Below, one piece after another: positions 42,385-51,009 of a DNA stretch of 64,000 nucleotides. This DNA is from Pseudomonas sp. CCC3.1 (GTDB lineage: Bacteria; Pseudomonadota; Gammaproteobacteria; Pseudomonadales; Pseudomonadaceae): positions 992,001 to 1,056,000 of the forward strand of contig NZ_CP133778.1 of NCBI RefSeq assembly GCF_034347405.1, in the 5' to 3' direction. The translations under genes and the position numbers were made by a program. Under the pieces are notes generated by a model. The model saw nothing but the letters and a program-made list of their open reading frames with translations. It did not search any database and had not been told where the DNA came from. Each line of letters starts with the position of its first letter. Within the stretch, counting starts at the first letter, position 1.

Positions 42385-43231
42385 AGCCCTCAACGATGTA
42401 CTCGGCAAAGCACTCAATGATCGGCGAGGCCGCGCCGCTGTGTTTGCGCATCAGCACAATGCTGGCCGAAGGCAACGCGGGCAGGTTCTCGGCTTCGCCA
42501 ATAATGCGTAAATCCGGGGTCAGCAGGCTTTCCAGTTGGGCGGTCACAGCCAGCCCGGTACTGACCACGGCATTGATCGCCGCCAAGCTGGCACTGGTGT
42601 AAGCCACCCGGTATTCGCGCTGCTGAATATCCAGTGCATTGCAGGCCCAGGTTCGGCAAAAGCAGTCGGTGTTGAACATGGCCAGTGGCAGGGGCGTTTG
42701 TTCGTGGGGTGAGAAGCCTTGAGCCACCATCCACACGAAACGTTCGTGGCGCAGCAACTGGCCCATTTCGTTGCCCGGCTGACGGGTCACGATCGTCAGG
42801 TCCAGATCGTTGCGTTGCAGCAGTTGGGCGGAGGGCTCGCAATGCACCTCAACATCGATCAGCGGGTAATCCTGAGCAAAGCGCATCAGCACGCCGGGCA
42901 AAAATCGCATCACGTAATCATCCGGCGAGCCGATTCTGACCGTGCCGACCATCTGCGGCTTGCGCAGCGTGCTGAATACCTCACTGTGCAGTTTGAGAAT
43001 GCGCCGCGCGTAACCGAGCAGCAGCACGCCTTCGGGGGTGAGGCTGACATTGCGGCCTTCGCGCTTGAACAGTGCGCATTGCAGCACGTCCTCCTCCAGC
43101 CGCTTCATCTGCATGCTGACCGCCGACTGCGTGCGATTGACGACTTCGGCGGCGCGGGTAAAACCACCGTGATCAGCAATCGCGGCAAAGGTGCGCAGCA
43201 GGTCGGTATCGATACTGGGAAACTCGGCCAT
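42374..43231 (-). CDS. LysR family transcriptional regulator
   Basis: A 285-residue LysR protein. The N-terminal helix-turn-helix covers residues ~5–65 (LLRTFAAIADHGGFTRAAEVVNRTQSAVSMQMKRLEEDV) and is followed by a periplasmic-binding-like effector domain. It is divergent from the small DUF1127 gene and convergent with the TauE gene, either of which it could regulate. The effector is unknown. Confidence 0.9.
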   Translation of the reverse strand: MAEFPSIDTDLLRTFAAIADHGGFTRAAEVVNRTQSAVSMQMKRLEEDVLQCALFKREGRNVSLTPEGVLLLGYARRILKLHSEVFSTLRKPQMVGTVRIGSPDDYVMRFLPGVLMRFAQDYPLIDVEVHCEPSAQLLQRNDLDLTIVTRQPGNEMGQLLRHERFVWMVAQGFSPHEQTPLPLAMFNTDCFCRTWACNALDIQQREYRVAYTSASLAAINAVVSTGLAVTAQLESLLTPDLRIIGEAENLPALPSASIVLMRKHSGAASPIIECFAEYIVEGFKL

Positions 43232-43327
43232 TGATCAATCTCGCAGATGTATCACATAAGAAACATTCGTTGGATTGATCTTATGCCTGGGCCGAGACTT
43301 GAGCCATCCCCAAGGAGGTATCACGTG

Positions 43328-43507
43328 ATGAAAGGTCTAAGAGGCGTGCAGTGGTGGGCGCGTATTGCGCGTTGGTATCAACTGTCGCAAGAGCGTGCGA
43401 ATTTGCGGCGAATCAGCGATGCGGCGCTCAAGGACCTGGGCCTCAGCAGGGCGGACATTGAAACCGAAAGCCATCGCGCATTTTGGGATGACCCGTTCAA
43501 GAAGTGA
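43328..43507 (+). CDS. DUF1127 domain-containing small protein
   Basis: A 59-residue basic protein. The C-terminal half is the DUF1127 domain (LSQERANLRRISDAALKDLGLSRADIETE), found in small stress and phosphate-related regulators (YjiS-like) that in some bacteria bind RNA. AAGGAGGT at 43312–43319 is an exceptionally strong ribosome site; both GTG (43325) and ATG (43328) are in frame and suitably spaced. Confidence 0.88.
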   Translation: MKGLRGVQWWARIARWYQLSQERANLRRISDAALKDLGLSRADIETESHRAFWDDPFKK

Positions 43508-43520
43508 GCGATCTCGCTTG

Positions 43521-43607
43521 CGTGGAAGCGGGTTTGCTCGCGATGGCATCACCTCGGTCTAGCTGAAATACCGAGGCGCCTGAATCGCGAGCAAGCCCGT
43601 TCCCACG
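43521..43607. repeat. divergent REP-A palindrome
   Basis: GTGGAAGCGGGTTTGCTCGC pairs with GCGAGCAAGCCCGTTCCCAC; the inner arms ACCTCGGT and ACCGAGGC add a second stem. Confidence 0.8.
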
Positions 43608-43611
43608 GGTT

Positions 43612-44958
43612 TTAGCGTTTTACCTGCTTCAGCGTCTCGGCAATCAAAAATGCCAGTTCCAGTGACTGATCGGCGTTCATGCGGGGGTCACAGTGGGTGT
43701 GGTAGCGGTCTGATAGGCCGTCCTCGGTAATCGGGTTGGCACCGCCAATGCACTCGGTGACATTTTGCCCGGTCATTTCGATATGGATCCCGCCCGCGTA
43801 GCTGCCTTCGGCTTCGTGCACCTGGAAGAACTGCTTCACCTCGCCCAGGATTTGCGCGAAGTCGCGGGTCTTGTAGCCGCTGCTGGCCTTGATGGTGTTG
43901 GCGTGCATGGGGTCGCTGCTCCACAGCACCTTTTTACCTTCGCCCTCAACCGCGCGGATCAGTTGCGGCAAATGGTCGCCCACCTTGTTGGCGCCCATGC
44001 GTACGATCAGGTTGAGGCGGCCCGGGTCGTTGTCGGGGTTGAGGATGTCGATCAGGCGGAGCAGTTCGTCGGTGTTCATGGTCGGGCCGACCTTGACTCC
44101 GATCGGGTTGTTCACCCCGCGCAGGAACTCGACGTGGGCACCGTCCAGTTGGCGGGTGCGGTCACCAATCCACAGCATGTGCGCCGAGCAGTCGTAGTAA
44201 TCGTTGGTCAGGCTGTCGCGGCGTACGAACGCTTCTTCGTAGTTCAGCAGCAAGGCTTCGTGGGCGGTAAAGAAGCTGGTTTCGCGCAGTTGCGGCGAGC
44301 TGTCCATGCCGCAGGCGCGCATAAAGGCCAGGGTTTCGTCGATGCGGTCGGCCAATTGGCTGTATTTTTCAGCCAGCGCCGAGTTGGCGATGAAGTCCAG
44401 GTTCCATTTGTGCACCTGATGCAAGTCGGCAAAGCCGCCCTGGGCAAAGGCGCGCAGCAGGTTCAGGGTCGCTGTGGACTGATGGTAAGACTGCAACAAG
44501 CGCTCGGGGTCCGGCACGCGGCTTTTTTCATCGAAACCGATGCCATTCACAATGTCGCCACGATAAGCCGGCAGCGTGACGCCGTTGATCGTTTCATCAT
44601 TGGCCGAGCGCGGCTTGGCAAACTGGCCCGCCATGCGCCCCACCTTGACCACTGGGCAGCCCGCCGCAAACGTCATGACGATGGCCATTTGCAGCAACAC
44701 CTTGAAGGTGTCGCGAATCTTGGCCGCTGAAAACTCAGCAAAGCTTTCAGCGCAATCACCGCCCTGTAACAGAAACGCCCGCCCTTGAGTGACCTCGGCA
44801 AATTGACGGCGCAGCTCGCGGGCTTCGCCGGCAAATACCAGTGGCGGATAGCTCGCCAGGCTTTGTTCAACGCGCAGCAAATGCGCCGCGTCAGGGTAGC
44901 GGGGTTGTTGCTGGATCGGCAGGGCGCGCCAGCTGTCAGGGCTCCAGGGTTGGCTCAT
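43612..44958 (-). CDS. class II 3-deoxy-7-phosphoheptulonate synthase
   Basis: A 448-residue type II (plant-like) DAHP synthase that condenses phosphoenolpyruvate and erythrose-4-phosphate in the first shikimate step. Conserved segments include RAFLLQGGDCAESF (metal cysteine), KVGRMAGQFAKPRS (PEP site), RMGANKVGDHLP, VLWSSDPMHANT and HIEMTGQNVTECIGG. I start at the ATG at 44958, giving the normal length; the frame extends 15 codons upstream. Pseudomonads also have type I enzymes, so this one may be growth-phase or secondary-metabolism related. Confidence 0.94.
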   Translation of the reverse strand: MSQPWSPDSWRALPIQQQPRYPDAAHLLRVEQSLASYPPLVFAGEARELRRQFAEVTQGRAFLLQGGDCAESFAEFSAAKIRDTFKVLLQMAIVMTFAAGCPVVKVGRMAGQFAKPRSANDETINGVTLPAYRGDIVNGIGFDEKSRVPDPERLLQSYHQSTATLNLLRAFAQGGFADLHQVHKWNLDFIANSALAEKYSQLADRIDETLAFMRACGMDSSPQLRETSFFTAHEALLLNYEEAFVRRDSLTNDYYDCSAHMLWIGDRTRQLDGAHVEFLRGVNNPIGVKVGPTMNTDELLRLIDILNPDNDPGRLNLIVRMGANKVGDHLPQLIRAVEGEGKKVLWSSDPMHANTIKASSGYKTRDFAQILGEVKQFFQVHEAEGSYAGGIHIEMTGQNVTECIGGANPITEDGLSDRYHTHCDPRMNADQSLELAFLIAETLKQVKR

Positions 44959-45118
44959 CGCAGACTCTAGTGTTGGAAAGGGGGTGGCGCATGGTATCAG
45001 CAATTAGTACGTGACCTGTTGCGCTGCAATGGCCGACAATTGCGCCTTTGCGCTCGACACCGAGTGGTTGTTTTTAGCGCGTTGTCCGGTGTGTGCCGGG
45101 GCGCGGCAAGGAGAGGCA

Positions 45119-45874
45119 ATGTCTGAGGAGCGCGTTGAGCGCCTGCTCGCTGAAGTCCATGATGACTTCGGCATGATTCGAGTGTTGGAAGTGGAAGACT
45201 ACCGCTTCCTCGAATTTGGCGATGCGATTGAGCAAAGCTGCGTGTTCACGGCTGATCCCAGCTGGCTGGAGTACGACTACACCCGCGCCATGCTGATTGG
45301 TGCGCTGTGCCATGAGGCGCCTGAAAGTGCCTTGTTCCTTGGGCTTGGCGCCGGAACCCTGACCCAGGCCTGCCTGAAGTTCTTGGCGCTTGATGACGTC
45401 GAAGCCATTGAACTGCGCCCCGATGTGCCGCGTCTGGCCATTGAATACCTGGGGCTGGACGATGACCCGCGGCTGTACATCCGTATTGGCGATGCCGTGG
45501 AGTTGCTGCCCAGCGCGGAACCGGCGGACCTGATTTTCGTCGACCTTTATAACGACCTGGGGCCAGCCGCCGGTCACTTGGCCTGGACCTTCCTCGAAAA
45601 CTGCCAGAAAAAGCTCTCGGCCAACGGCTGGCTGGTGATTAACCAGTGGGCCACCGATGACGGCAAGCCGCTGGGTGCCGCTTTGTTGCGTGGCTTGTAC
45701 CATCGCCACTATTGGGAGCTGCCGGTCAAAGAGGGCAATGTGATCCTGCTGGTGCCCGGCGACCTGGATCAGACCTTGGACATGGAGGCATTGACCGCGC
45801 GTGCACAGGCGTTGGCTCCCCGTTTGGGTTATTCGCTGGAGTCGTTGATCAAAGCGATTCGTCCTGCGACTTGA
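45119..45874 (+). CDS. spermidine synthase-like methyltransferase-fold protein
   Basis: A 251-residue protein with a spermidine-synthase/SAM-binding Rossmann core (ALFLGLGAGTLTQACLKF; AIELRPDVPRLAIEYLGL; DLIFVDLYNDLGPA). It lacks the full N-terminal domain of SpeE, so polyamine synthesis is not assured; it may be one of the SpeE-like proteins of unknown reaction. AAGGAGAGGCA precedes the ATG at 45119; upstream frame is ignored. Confidence 0.82.
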   Translation: MSEERVERLLAEVHDDFGMIRVLEVEDYRFLEFGDAIEQSCVFTADPSWLEYDYTRAMLIGALCHEAPESALFLGLGAGTLTQACLKFLALDDVEAIELRPDVPRLAIEYLGLDDDPRLYIRIGDAVELLPSAEPADLIFVDLYNDLGPAAGHLAWTFLENCQKKLSANGWLVINQWATDDGKPLGAALLRGLYHRHYWELPVKEGNVILLVPGDLDQTLDMEALTARAQALAPRLGYSLESLIKAIRPAT

Positions 45875-46024
45875 GGTGCTGGGCTTAATCGTTTTAGCGA
45901 TTGCCCCAGAGTGGCCGGGCGCGAAACCATTTTGCAGCGCCCAAAATATCGCTAAAGCCCGGTCTACAGAGGCATACAGACGATTGCGCACTAAAAAAGC
46001 GCTTCTTTTTTTTGATAAATCCGG

Positions 46025-46030
46025 TATAGT
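46025..46030 (+). promoter_or_regulatory. -10 element of the deaD promoter
   Basis: TATAGT followed by GCGCGCC, a common Pseudomonas start region; the -35 is poor. It implies a leader of about 210 bases. The leader carries hairpins such as GAAGC-ACGC-TTC and GTCCG-TTTCG-CGGAC. The 370-base gap 45875–46244 holds no gene besides this. Confidence 0.5.
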
Positions 46031-46209
46031 GCGCGCCGGCCTTTAGCCGGGCCACGTTTAGGTGTTGCATTTCCCGAAGCACGCTTCGGCTGCTCGTCCG
46101 TTTCGCGGACTACCCTGAACGCTCCATTCATTTAACGTTTTCGCAAATCCCCGCCGACAAAGCAGCCAGGGCGACTCTTGAGTCTTACACGGCATGCGCA
46201 GCTTTGGAG

Positions 46210-46247
46210 CATGGGTCTTTGCGGATGCACTTAGAGGCAGACCCATG
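46210..46247 (+). promoter_or_regulatory. start-codon-sequestering hairpin in the deaD leader
   Basis: CATGGGTCT (46210–46218) is the exact inverse complement of AGACCCATG (46239–46247), which contains the deaD start codon. The 20-base loop holds the ribosome site AGAGG (46233–46237). A 9-bp stem over the ATG could restrict translation until it is opened by cold adaptation, the helicase itself, or a ligand. Confidence 0.55.
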
Positions 46248-47918
46248 ACCCAGGAAACCGGCGGCTTCGCCGCTTTTAATCTTAATCCGAACATTCTTGC
46301 AGCCGTCATCGCGACTGGCTACGAAGAACCTTCGGCTATTCAGCAGCAATCGATCCCGATCATTATGGCCGGTCACGACATGATTGGTCAGGCGCAAACC
46401 GGTACGGGTAAAACCGCCGCATTTGCCCTGCCTATCCTGCATCGCATCGATCCTGCTAAGCGCGAGCCGCAAGCCCTGATCCTGGCGCCAACCCGTGAGT
46501 TGGCGCTGCAAGTAGCAACCGCTTTCGAAACCTACGCCAAGCAAATGCCGGGCGTTACCGTTGTGGCCGTTTACGGCGGCGCGCCCATGGGCCCACAACT
46601 GAAAGCAATCCGTAATGGCGCACAAATTGTTGTCGCCACTCCGGGCCGTCTGTGCGACCACCTGCGTCGCGACGAAAAAGTACTGGCGACCGTGAACCAC
46701 CTGGTTCTCGACGAAGCTGACGAAATGCTCAAGCTGGGCTTCATGGATGACCTTGAAGTGATCTTCAAGGCTTTGCCTGCTACTCGTCAGACCGTATTGT
46801 TCTCGGCTACCTTGCCGCAGTCGATCCGTGCCATTGCTGAGCGCCATCTGCGCGATCCGCAACACGTAAAAATCCAGACCAAGACTCAGACCGTTACCGC
46901 GATCGAACAGGCTCACCTGTTGGTTCACGCTGACCAGAAGACCTCGGCTGTATTGAGCCTGCTGGAAGTTGAAGACTTCGACGCCCTGATCATGTTCGTG
47001 CGCACCAAGCAAGCGACCCTGGACCTGGCCAGTGCCCTGGAAGCCAAAGGCTATAAAGCTGCTGCGCTGAACGGTGACATTGCTCAGAACCAGCGTGAGC
47101 GCGTTATCGACTCCCTCAAAGATGGCCGTCTGGACATCGTTGTAGCGACCGACGTAGCCGCTCGTGGTCTTGACGTTCCGCGTATCACTCACGTGTTCAA
47201 CGTTGACATGCCTTACGATCCAGAGTCCTACGTTCACCGTATCGGCCGTACTGGCCGTGCCGGTCGCGAAGGTCGTGCACTGTTGCTGGTGACTCCTCGT
47301 GAGCGCCGCATGCTGCAAGTGATCGAGCGTGTAACCGGTCAAAAGGTTGCTGAGGTCCGCCTGCCGGATGCTCAGGCAGTGCTCGATGCTCGCATCAAGA
47401 AACTGACCAACAGCCTGGCGCCACTGGTTGCTGATGCTGAATCGACCCACGGCGACCTGCTGGACCGCCTGACCGCCGATATCGGTTGCAGCCCGCGTGC
47501 TCTGGCCGCTGCTCTGTTGCGCAAAGCCACCAACGGTCAGGCTCTGACCTTGGCAGCTATCGAGCGCGAGCGTCCACTGGTGCCTAACAGCGCACCGCGT
47601 GAGCGTTCGTCCGAGCGTACTGGCGACCGTCCAGATCGTGGTGATCGTGAGCGTCGTGCTCCGGTTCCATTGGCTGAAGGCCGTGCTCGTTGCCGTACCG
47701 CGCTGGGTGCGCGTGATGGTATCGCTGCCAAGAACCTGCTGGGCGCTATCCTCAACGAGGGTGGCCTGGCACGTGAAGCAATCGGTCGCATCCAAGTGCG
47801 TGATAGCTTCAGCCTGGTAGAACTGCCGGAAGATGGCCTGGAAAAACTGTTGGCCAAGTTGAAAGACACACGTGTTGCTGGCAAGCAGTTGAAGCTGCGT
47901 CGCTACCGCGAAGATTAA
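46245..47918 (+). CDS. deaD: DEAD-box RNA helicase, DeaD/CsdA type
   Basis: A 557-residue ATP-dependent RNA helicase for ribosome assembly and mRNA remodelling, typically cold-induced. Motifs in order: Q motif (EEPSAIQQQSIP), I (AQTGTGKT), Ia (PTRELALQ), II (LDEADEML), III (SATLP), V (ATDVAARGLDV) and VI (HRIGRTGRAGR). A C-terminal basic linker and RNA-binding DbpA-like domain follow (residues ~480–557). The ATG at 46245 has AGAGG upstream within the leader hairpin. Length matches the P. aeruginosa protein. A strong terminator follows. Confidence 0.94.
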   Translation: MTQETGGFAAFNLNPNILAAVIATGYEEPSAIQQQSIPIIMAGHDMIGQAQTGTGKTAAFALPILHRIDPAKREPQALILAPTRELALQVATAFETYAKQMPGVTVVAVYGGAPMGPQLKAIRNGAQIVVATPGRLCDHLRRDEKVLATVNHLVLDEADEMLKLGFMDDLEVIFKALPATRQTVLFSATLPQSIRAIAERHLRDPQHVKIQTKTQTVTAIEQAHLLVHADQKTSAVLSLLEVEDFDALIMFVRTKQATLDLASALEAKGYKAAALNGDIAQNQRERVIDSLKDGRLDIVVATDVAARGLDVPRITHVFNVDMPYDPESYVHRIGRTGRAGREGRALLLVTPRERRMLQVIERVTGQKVAEVRLPDAQAVLDARIKKLTNSLAPLVADAESTHGDLLDRLTADIGCSPRALAAALLRKATNGQALTLAAIERERPLVPNSAPRERSSERTGDRPDRGDRERRAPVPLAEGRARCRTALGARDGIAAKNLLGAILNEGGLAREAIGRIQVRDSFSLVELPEDGLEKLLAKLKDTRVAGKQLKLRRYRED

Positions 47919-47943
47919 TCACCGTTTACTGTGATTGATCGCT

Positions 47944-47978
47944 AAAAAAATCCCCGACTGGTTCGGGGATTTTTTTTG
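47944..47978 (+). terminator. bidirectional terminator after deaD
   Basis: TCCCCGA-CTGGT-TCGGGGA stem (47951–47969) is flanked by seven A residues on the left and eight T residues on the right. It can serve deaD and the convergent dioxygenase gene. Confidence 0.92.
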
Positions 47979-48004
47979 CCTGCGATCTTAAGCGAACGCG
48001 CAAC

Positions 48005-48058
48005 CTGTAGGAGCGAGCTTGCCTCGCGATCTTTTGATTTTAAAGATTGCAGTCGCGT
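48005..48058. repeat. partial REP-B element
   Basis: CTGTAGGAGCGAGCTTGCCT and GCGATCTTTTGATTTTAAAG are present, but the right arm is lost and replaced by GATTGCAGTCGCG directly before the dioxygenase stop. Confidence 0.7.
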
Positions 48059-48059
48059 T

Positions 48060-48827
48060 TTAACCAAACCGATAAATGTCCATGCCCAACGCACCCAGGG
48101 TCCAGCCTTGGTGAGCGATGCTGAAATGCCCGCCCGCGCCACGGGCGAAGTACAGCGGCAACAGGTGTTCATCGCTTGGATGATTTTTGGCTGCAAACGG
48201 CGCCTGATCGCGGTACTGGTGCAAGGCTGCTCCGTCTTCTGCGGCGAGTTTTTCGATCATCCAGTCACGAAATGCCAGGGCCCAAGGCTCGCTGCTTTCA
48301 GGTTTGGCCCCCCACTTCAGCTCGCGCAGGTTGTGCGTGATGCTGCCTGAACCGATCAGCAAGATGCCTTCGCCGCGCAGAGATGCCAATGCTTGGCCCA
48401 CTTTTGTTTGCGCCATCGGTCCCAGTCGGCTGGGCAGCGAAACCTGTACCACAGGAATGTCGGCTGCCGGGTACATCAGCGACAGCGGCACCCAGGTGCC
48501 ATGGTCAAAAGGGCGTTCGGCATCCAATTGTGCGGGCATGCCGTGCTCTGTCAGCAGTTGCACGATGCGGGCCGCCAGTGCGGGATCGCCGGGAGCGGGG
48601 TACTGCACGGCAAACAGCGCAGGCGGGAAACCACCAAAGTCGTGCCAGGTTTCAGGTGCCGGATGGCTAGTGACCCGCAGGTCGTTGCTTTCCCAGTGGG
48701 CCGAGACAACGACGATGGCTTTGGGGCGGGGCAACTCAGCGGCCAGTCGCTGCAGTGCCGGGCCGCTTTCGCCGGGTTCTAGTGCTAGCATCGGAGAGCC
48801 GTGCGAGATATACAGGCTGGGCAGCAT
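48060..48827 (-). CDS. LigB-type extradiol ring-cleavage dioxygenase (DODA/YgiD-like)
   Basis: A 255-residue class III extradiol dioxygenase. The metal-binding histidines are visible in YISHGSPML, VVSAHWES, GSGSITHNLRE and NHPSDEHLLPLYFA. Bacterial homologues cleave DOPA or related catechols; plant relatives make betalamic acid. The physiological substrate is unknown. I start at the ATG at 48827 (MLPSLYISHG); five extra upstream codons are possible. It is divergent from tpm. Confidence 0.9.
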   Translation of the reverse strand: MLPSLYISHGSPMLALEPGESGPALQRLAAELPRPKAIVVVSAHWESNDLRVTSHPAPETWHDFGGFPPALFAVQYPAPGDPALAARIVQLLTEHGMPAQLDAERPFDHGTWVPLSLMYPAADIPVVQVSLPSRLGPMAQTKVGQALASLRGEGILLIGSGSITHNLRELKWGAKPESSEPWALAFRDWMIEKLAAEDGAALHQYRDQAPFAAKNHPSDEHLLPLYFARGAGGHFSIAHQGWTLGALGMDIYRFG

Positions 48828-48928
48828 GGTGTGGGTCCTCAAGGTTAAGATGCGCCATCTTCAACCTGATCATTGATCTAAATCCAATATAAGTTTTAGT
48901 ACTTATTTATCGAATTTAAAGGTGAATC

Positions 48929-49594
48929 ATGCAGCCCGAATTTTGGCACGACCGCTGGGAACGCAATCAAATTGGCTTTCACCTGGACAAGGCCAATGCC
49001 TACCTTCAACGTCATTGGCCTGCGATTGGGTTGGAGAAGGGCAGTCGGGTACTGGTGCCTTTGTGCGGTAAAAGTCTGGATTTGAGCTGGCTGGCGGCCA
49101 ATGAGTATGAAGTGTTGGGTGTAGAGCTGTCGCAGACGGCCGTGGAACAGTTTTTCCGCGAACATCAGATGAAGCCCGAGATTCGCCCGCAAGGCGATTT
49201 CACGGCCTACAAGGCGGGCCCTATCACGCTCTTGTGTGGCGATTTCTTTAAGCTGACCCCCGCAGATGTGGCGCAGTGCACAGGGCTGTACGACCGTGCA
49301 GCGATCATTGCCTTGCCGCCAGAAATGCGCGAAGCCTATGTCCGGCACCTGAGCCATATCCTTGCGCAAGGCTGTAAAGGGCTGTTGATTACCCTTGATT
49401 ACGATCAGTCACAGATGAACGGTCCGCCGTTTTCAGTGCCCGATGCTGAGGTTCAGCGTCTGTTGGCACCTGCCTGGTCAGTGGAAGCCCTTGAAGAGGC
49501 CGATGTGCTTGACCAGGAGTGGAAGTTTCTCAAGGGCGGCGTGACGCGCCTGTATGAGCGGGCTTATCGCTTGAGCAAAACACCCCGCGGCTGA
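48929..49594 (+). CDS. tpm: thiopurine S-methyltransferase
   Basis: A 221-residue SAM-dependent methyltransferase. In Pseudomonas Tpm methylates selenium and tellurium oxyanions or thiols, giving tellurite resistance and volatile products. Family features: MQPEFWHDRWERNQIGFHL, GSRVLVPLCGKSLDLSWLA (SAM motif I), GDFTAYKAGPITLLCGDFF and YDRAAIIALPPEMR. A GAATTTAAAGGTGAATC ribosome region precedes the ATG. Confidence 0.94.
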   Translation: MQPEFWHDRWERNQIGFHLDKANAYLQRHWPAIGLEKGSRVLVPLCGKSLDLSWLAANEYEVLGVELSQTAVEQFFREHQMKPEIRPQGDFTAYKAGPITLLCGDFFKLTPADVAQCTGLYDRAAIIALPPEMREAYVRHLSHILAQGCKGLLITLDYDQSQMNGPPFSVPDAEVQRLLAPAWSVEALEEADVLDQEWKFLKGGVTRLYERAYRLSKTPRG

Positions 49595-49604
49595 TTGTCG
49601 GGCA

Positions 49605-49806
49605 CAAAAAAGGGCGACTCCGGTCAATACCTGTCAGTTAAGCAAACGCTGTTTTAAATGCAGCGGGGAATCTGTGGGAGTCTGGCTTGCCAGCGATGCA
49701 GGCGATGCGGTTTTCGGTTAAACCGCGTCGATACCATCGCGAGCAAGCTCGCTCCCACAGGGGATATGCGTTAACTGACTGGCATTAGAGGTCGCCCTTT
49801 TTTGTG
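49605..49806. repeat. REP-A pair lodged in the loop of a long terminator stem
   Basis: GCACAAAAAAGGGCGAC (about 49604–49620) and its exact inverse complement GTCGCCCTTTTTTGTGC (49791–49807) flank the region. Inside them GTCAGTTAA (49633–49641) and TTAACTGAC (49770–49778) pair again. A complete REP-A pair occupies 49672–49760. The outer stem with A/T runs looks like a bidirectional terminator for tpm and htpX that was split by the REP insertion. Confidence 0.7.
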
Positions 49807-49818
49807 CTTGCCGTGGGG

Positions 49819-50706
49819 TTAGCCGCGGCGACGCAGTGCATCAATACGTTCTTCCAGTGGTGGGTGGCTCATGAACATCCGCGCCAGGCCTTGCTTCAAG
49901 CCACCATTGATGCCAAAGGCACTCAGGGTATCCGGCATGTGCACCGGCAGACCTTGCTCGGAGCGCAGGCGTTGCAGAGCGCTGATCATGGCAGCAGTAC
50001 CGGCCAGATGAGCACCGGCTTCGTCAGCCCGGAACTCACGTTTGCGCGAGAACCACATCACAATGGCGCTGGCCAGGAAGCCCAGAACCAGTTCCGCGAA
50101 GATGGTCGCGACATAGTAAGCAATGCCTCGGCCTTCCTCGTTTTTGAACACGACCTTGTCGACGAAATTGCCGATGATGCGGGCAAAGAACATCACAAAG
50201 GTGTTCACCACGCCTTGCACCAAAGCCAGCGTGACCATGTCACCGTTGGCGACGTGGCCGATTTCGTGAGCCAGTACGGCCTTCACTTCATCGGGCGAGA
50301 ACCGCTCAAGCAAGCCCTGGCTGACAGCAACCAGTGCATCGTTCTTGTTCCAGCCGGTGGCAAAAGCATTGGCCTCGTACGCTGGGAAAATCCCCACTTC
50401 AGGCATTTTGATCCCGGCATCACGGGACAGTTGTTCAACGGTTTGCATCAACCATTGCTCGTGGCGGGTACGAGGTTGAGTGATCACCTGGGTGCTGGTG
50501 CTCATTTTCGCCATCCATTTAGAGATGAACAGCGAGAACAAAGACCCTGCAAAACCAAAGACCGCACAGAACACCAACAGCTGATTGAGGTTCAGATCAA
50601 CCCCGTTGGCCGCCATGAACCCGTTAAAGCCGAACAGGCTCAGGGTGATGCTGGCAATCAGCACGACCGCCAGGTTAGTGGCCAAAAACAGCAGAATGCG
50701 CATCAT
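49819..50706 (-). CDS. htpX: membrane protease HtpX
   Basis: A 295-residue inner-membrane zinc metalloprotease (family M48) that degrades damaged membrane proteins with FtsH. Two hydrophobic helices occupy residues ~1–55. The active site is LAHEIGHVANGD (~residues 139–150), with further metal ligand ERFSPDE region and EFRADEAGA downstream. Two later helices precede it in the fold. ATTCTTACAACC follows AGGAG before the ATG, a good ribosome site. Length is normal. Confidence 0.95.
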   Translation of the reverse strand: MMRILLFLATNLAVVLIASITLSLFGFNGFMAANGVDLNLNQLLVFCAVFGFAGSLFSLFISKWMAKMSTSTQVITQPRTRHEQWLMQTVEQLSRDAGIKMPEVGIFPAYEANAFATGWNKNDALVAVSQGLLERFSPDEVKAVLAHEIGHVANGDMVTLALVQGVVNTFVMFFARIIGNFVDKVVFKNEEGRGIAYYVATIFAELVLGFLASAIVMWFSRKREFRADEAGAHLAGTAAMISALQRLRSEQGLPVHMPDTLSAFGINGGLKQGLARMFMSHPPLEERIDALRRRG

Positions 50707-51009
50707 GGTTGTAAGAATCTCCTCGTCTAGGGGGTGTTGCCGTATGCGGGTATATAAGGTGCTGCTTCAGGCTATTCAACCAAGTGACTATTTCAAACTG
50801 TGTCCTACAGGAGGATTCCAGAGTTGCGCCTGACATTTCCTAATATGGATATGCCATTTCTTTAGGCAATAGCTTAGTCCGAAGCCAGTAAATAAAAGGC
50901 TTTGCCGTTTTTTAATTTTTTTTGACGGGCAGAAGAGGAAACAGCTGAAGAATGTTTCATTGGACACATGCTGTGCGACTTTTCATTCGTCGCACAGCAT
51001 GCGCGGAAA
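50707..51009. other. intergenic region with a perfect hairpin
   Basis: These 303 bases lie between htpX and the upstream aminotransferase gene on the minus strand. CATGCTGTGCGAC (50967–50979) and GTCGCACAGCATG (50989–51001) form a 13-bp perfect stem nine bases from the aminotransferase stop. There is no T-run on the minus strand. No gene is visible. Confidence 0.65.

Noticed and set aside
46185..47795. Long minus-strand open frame (536 codons)
   Set aside because: Antisense to deaD, whose helicase motifs are complete on the plus strand; no domain recognised.
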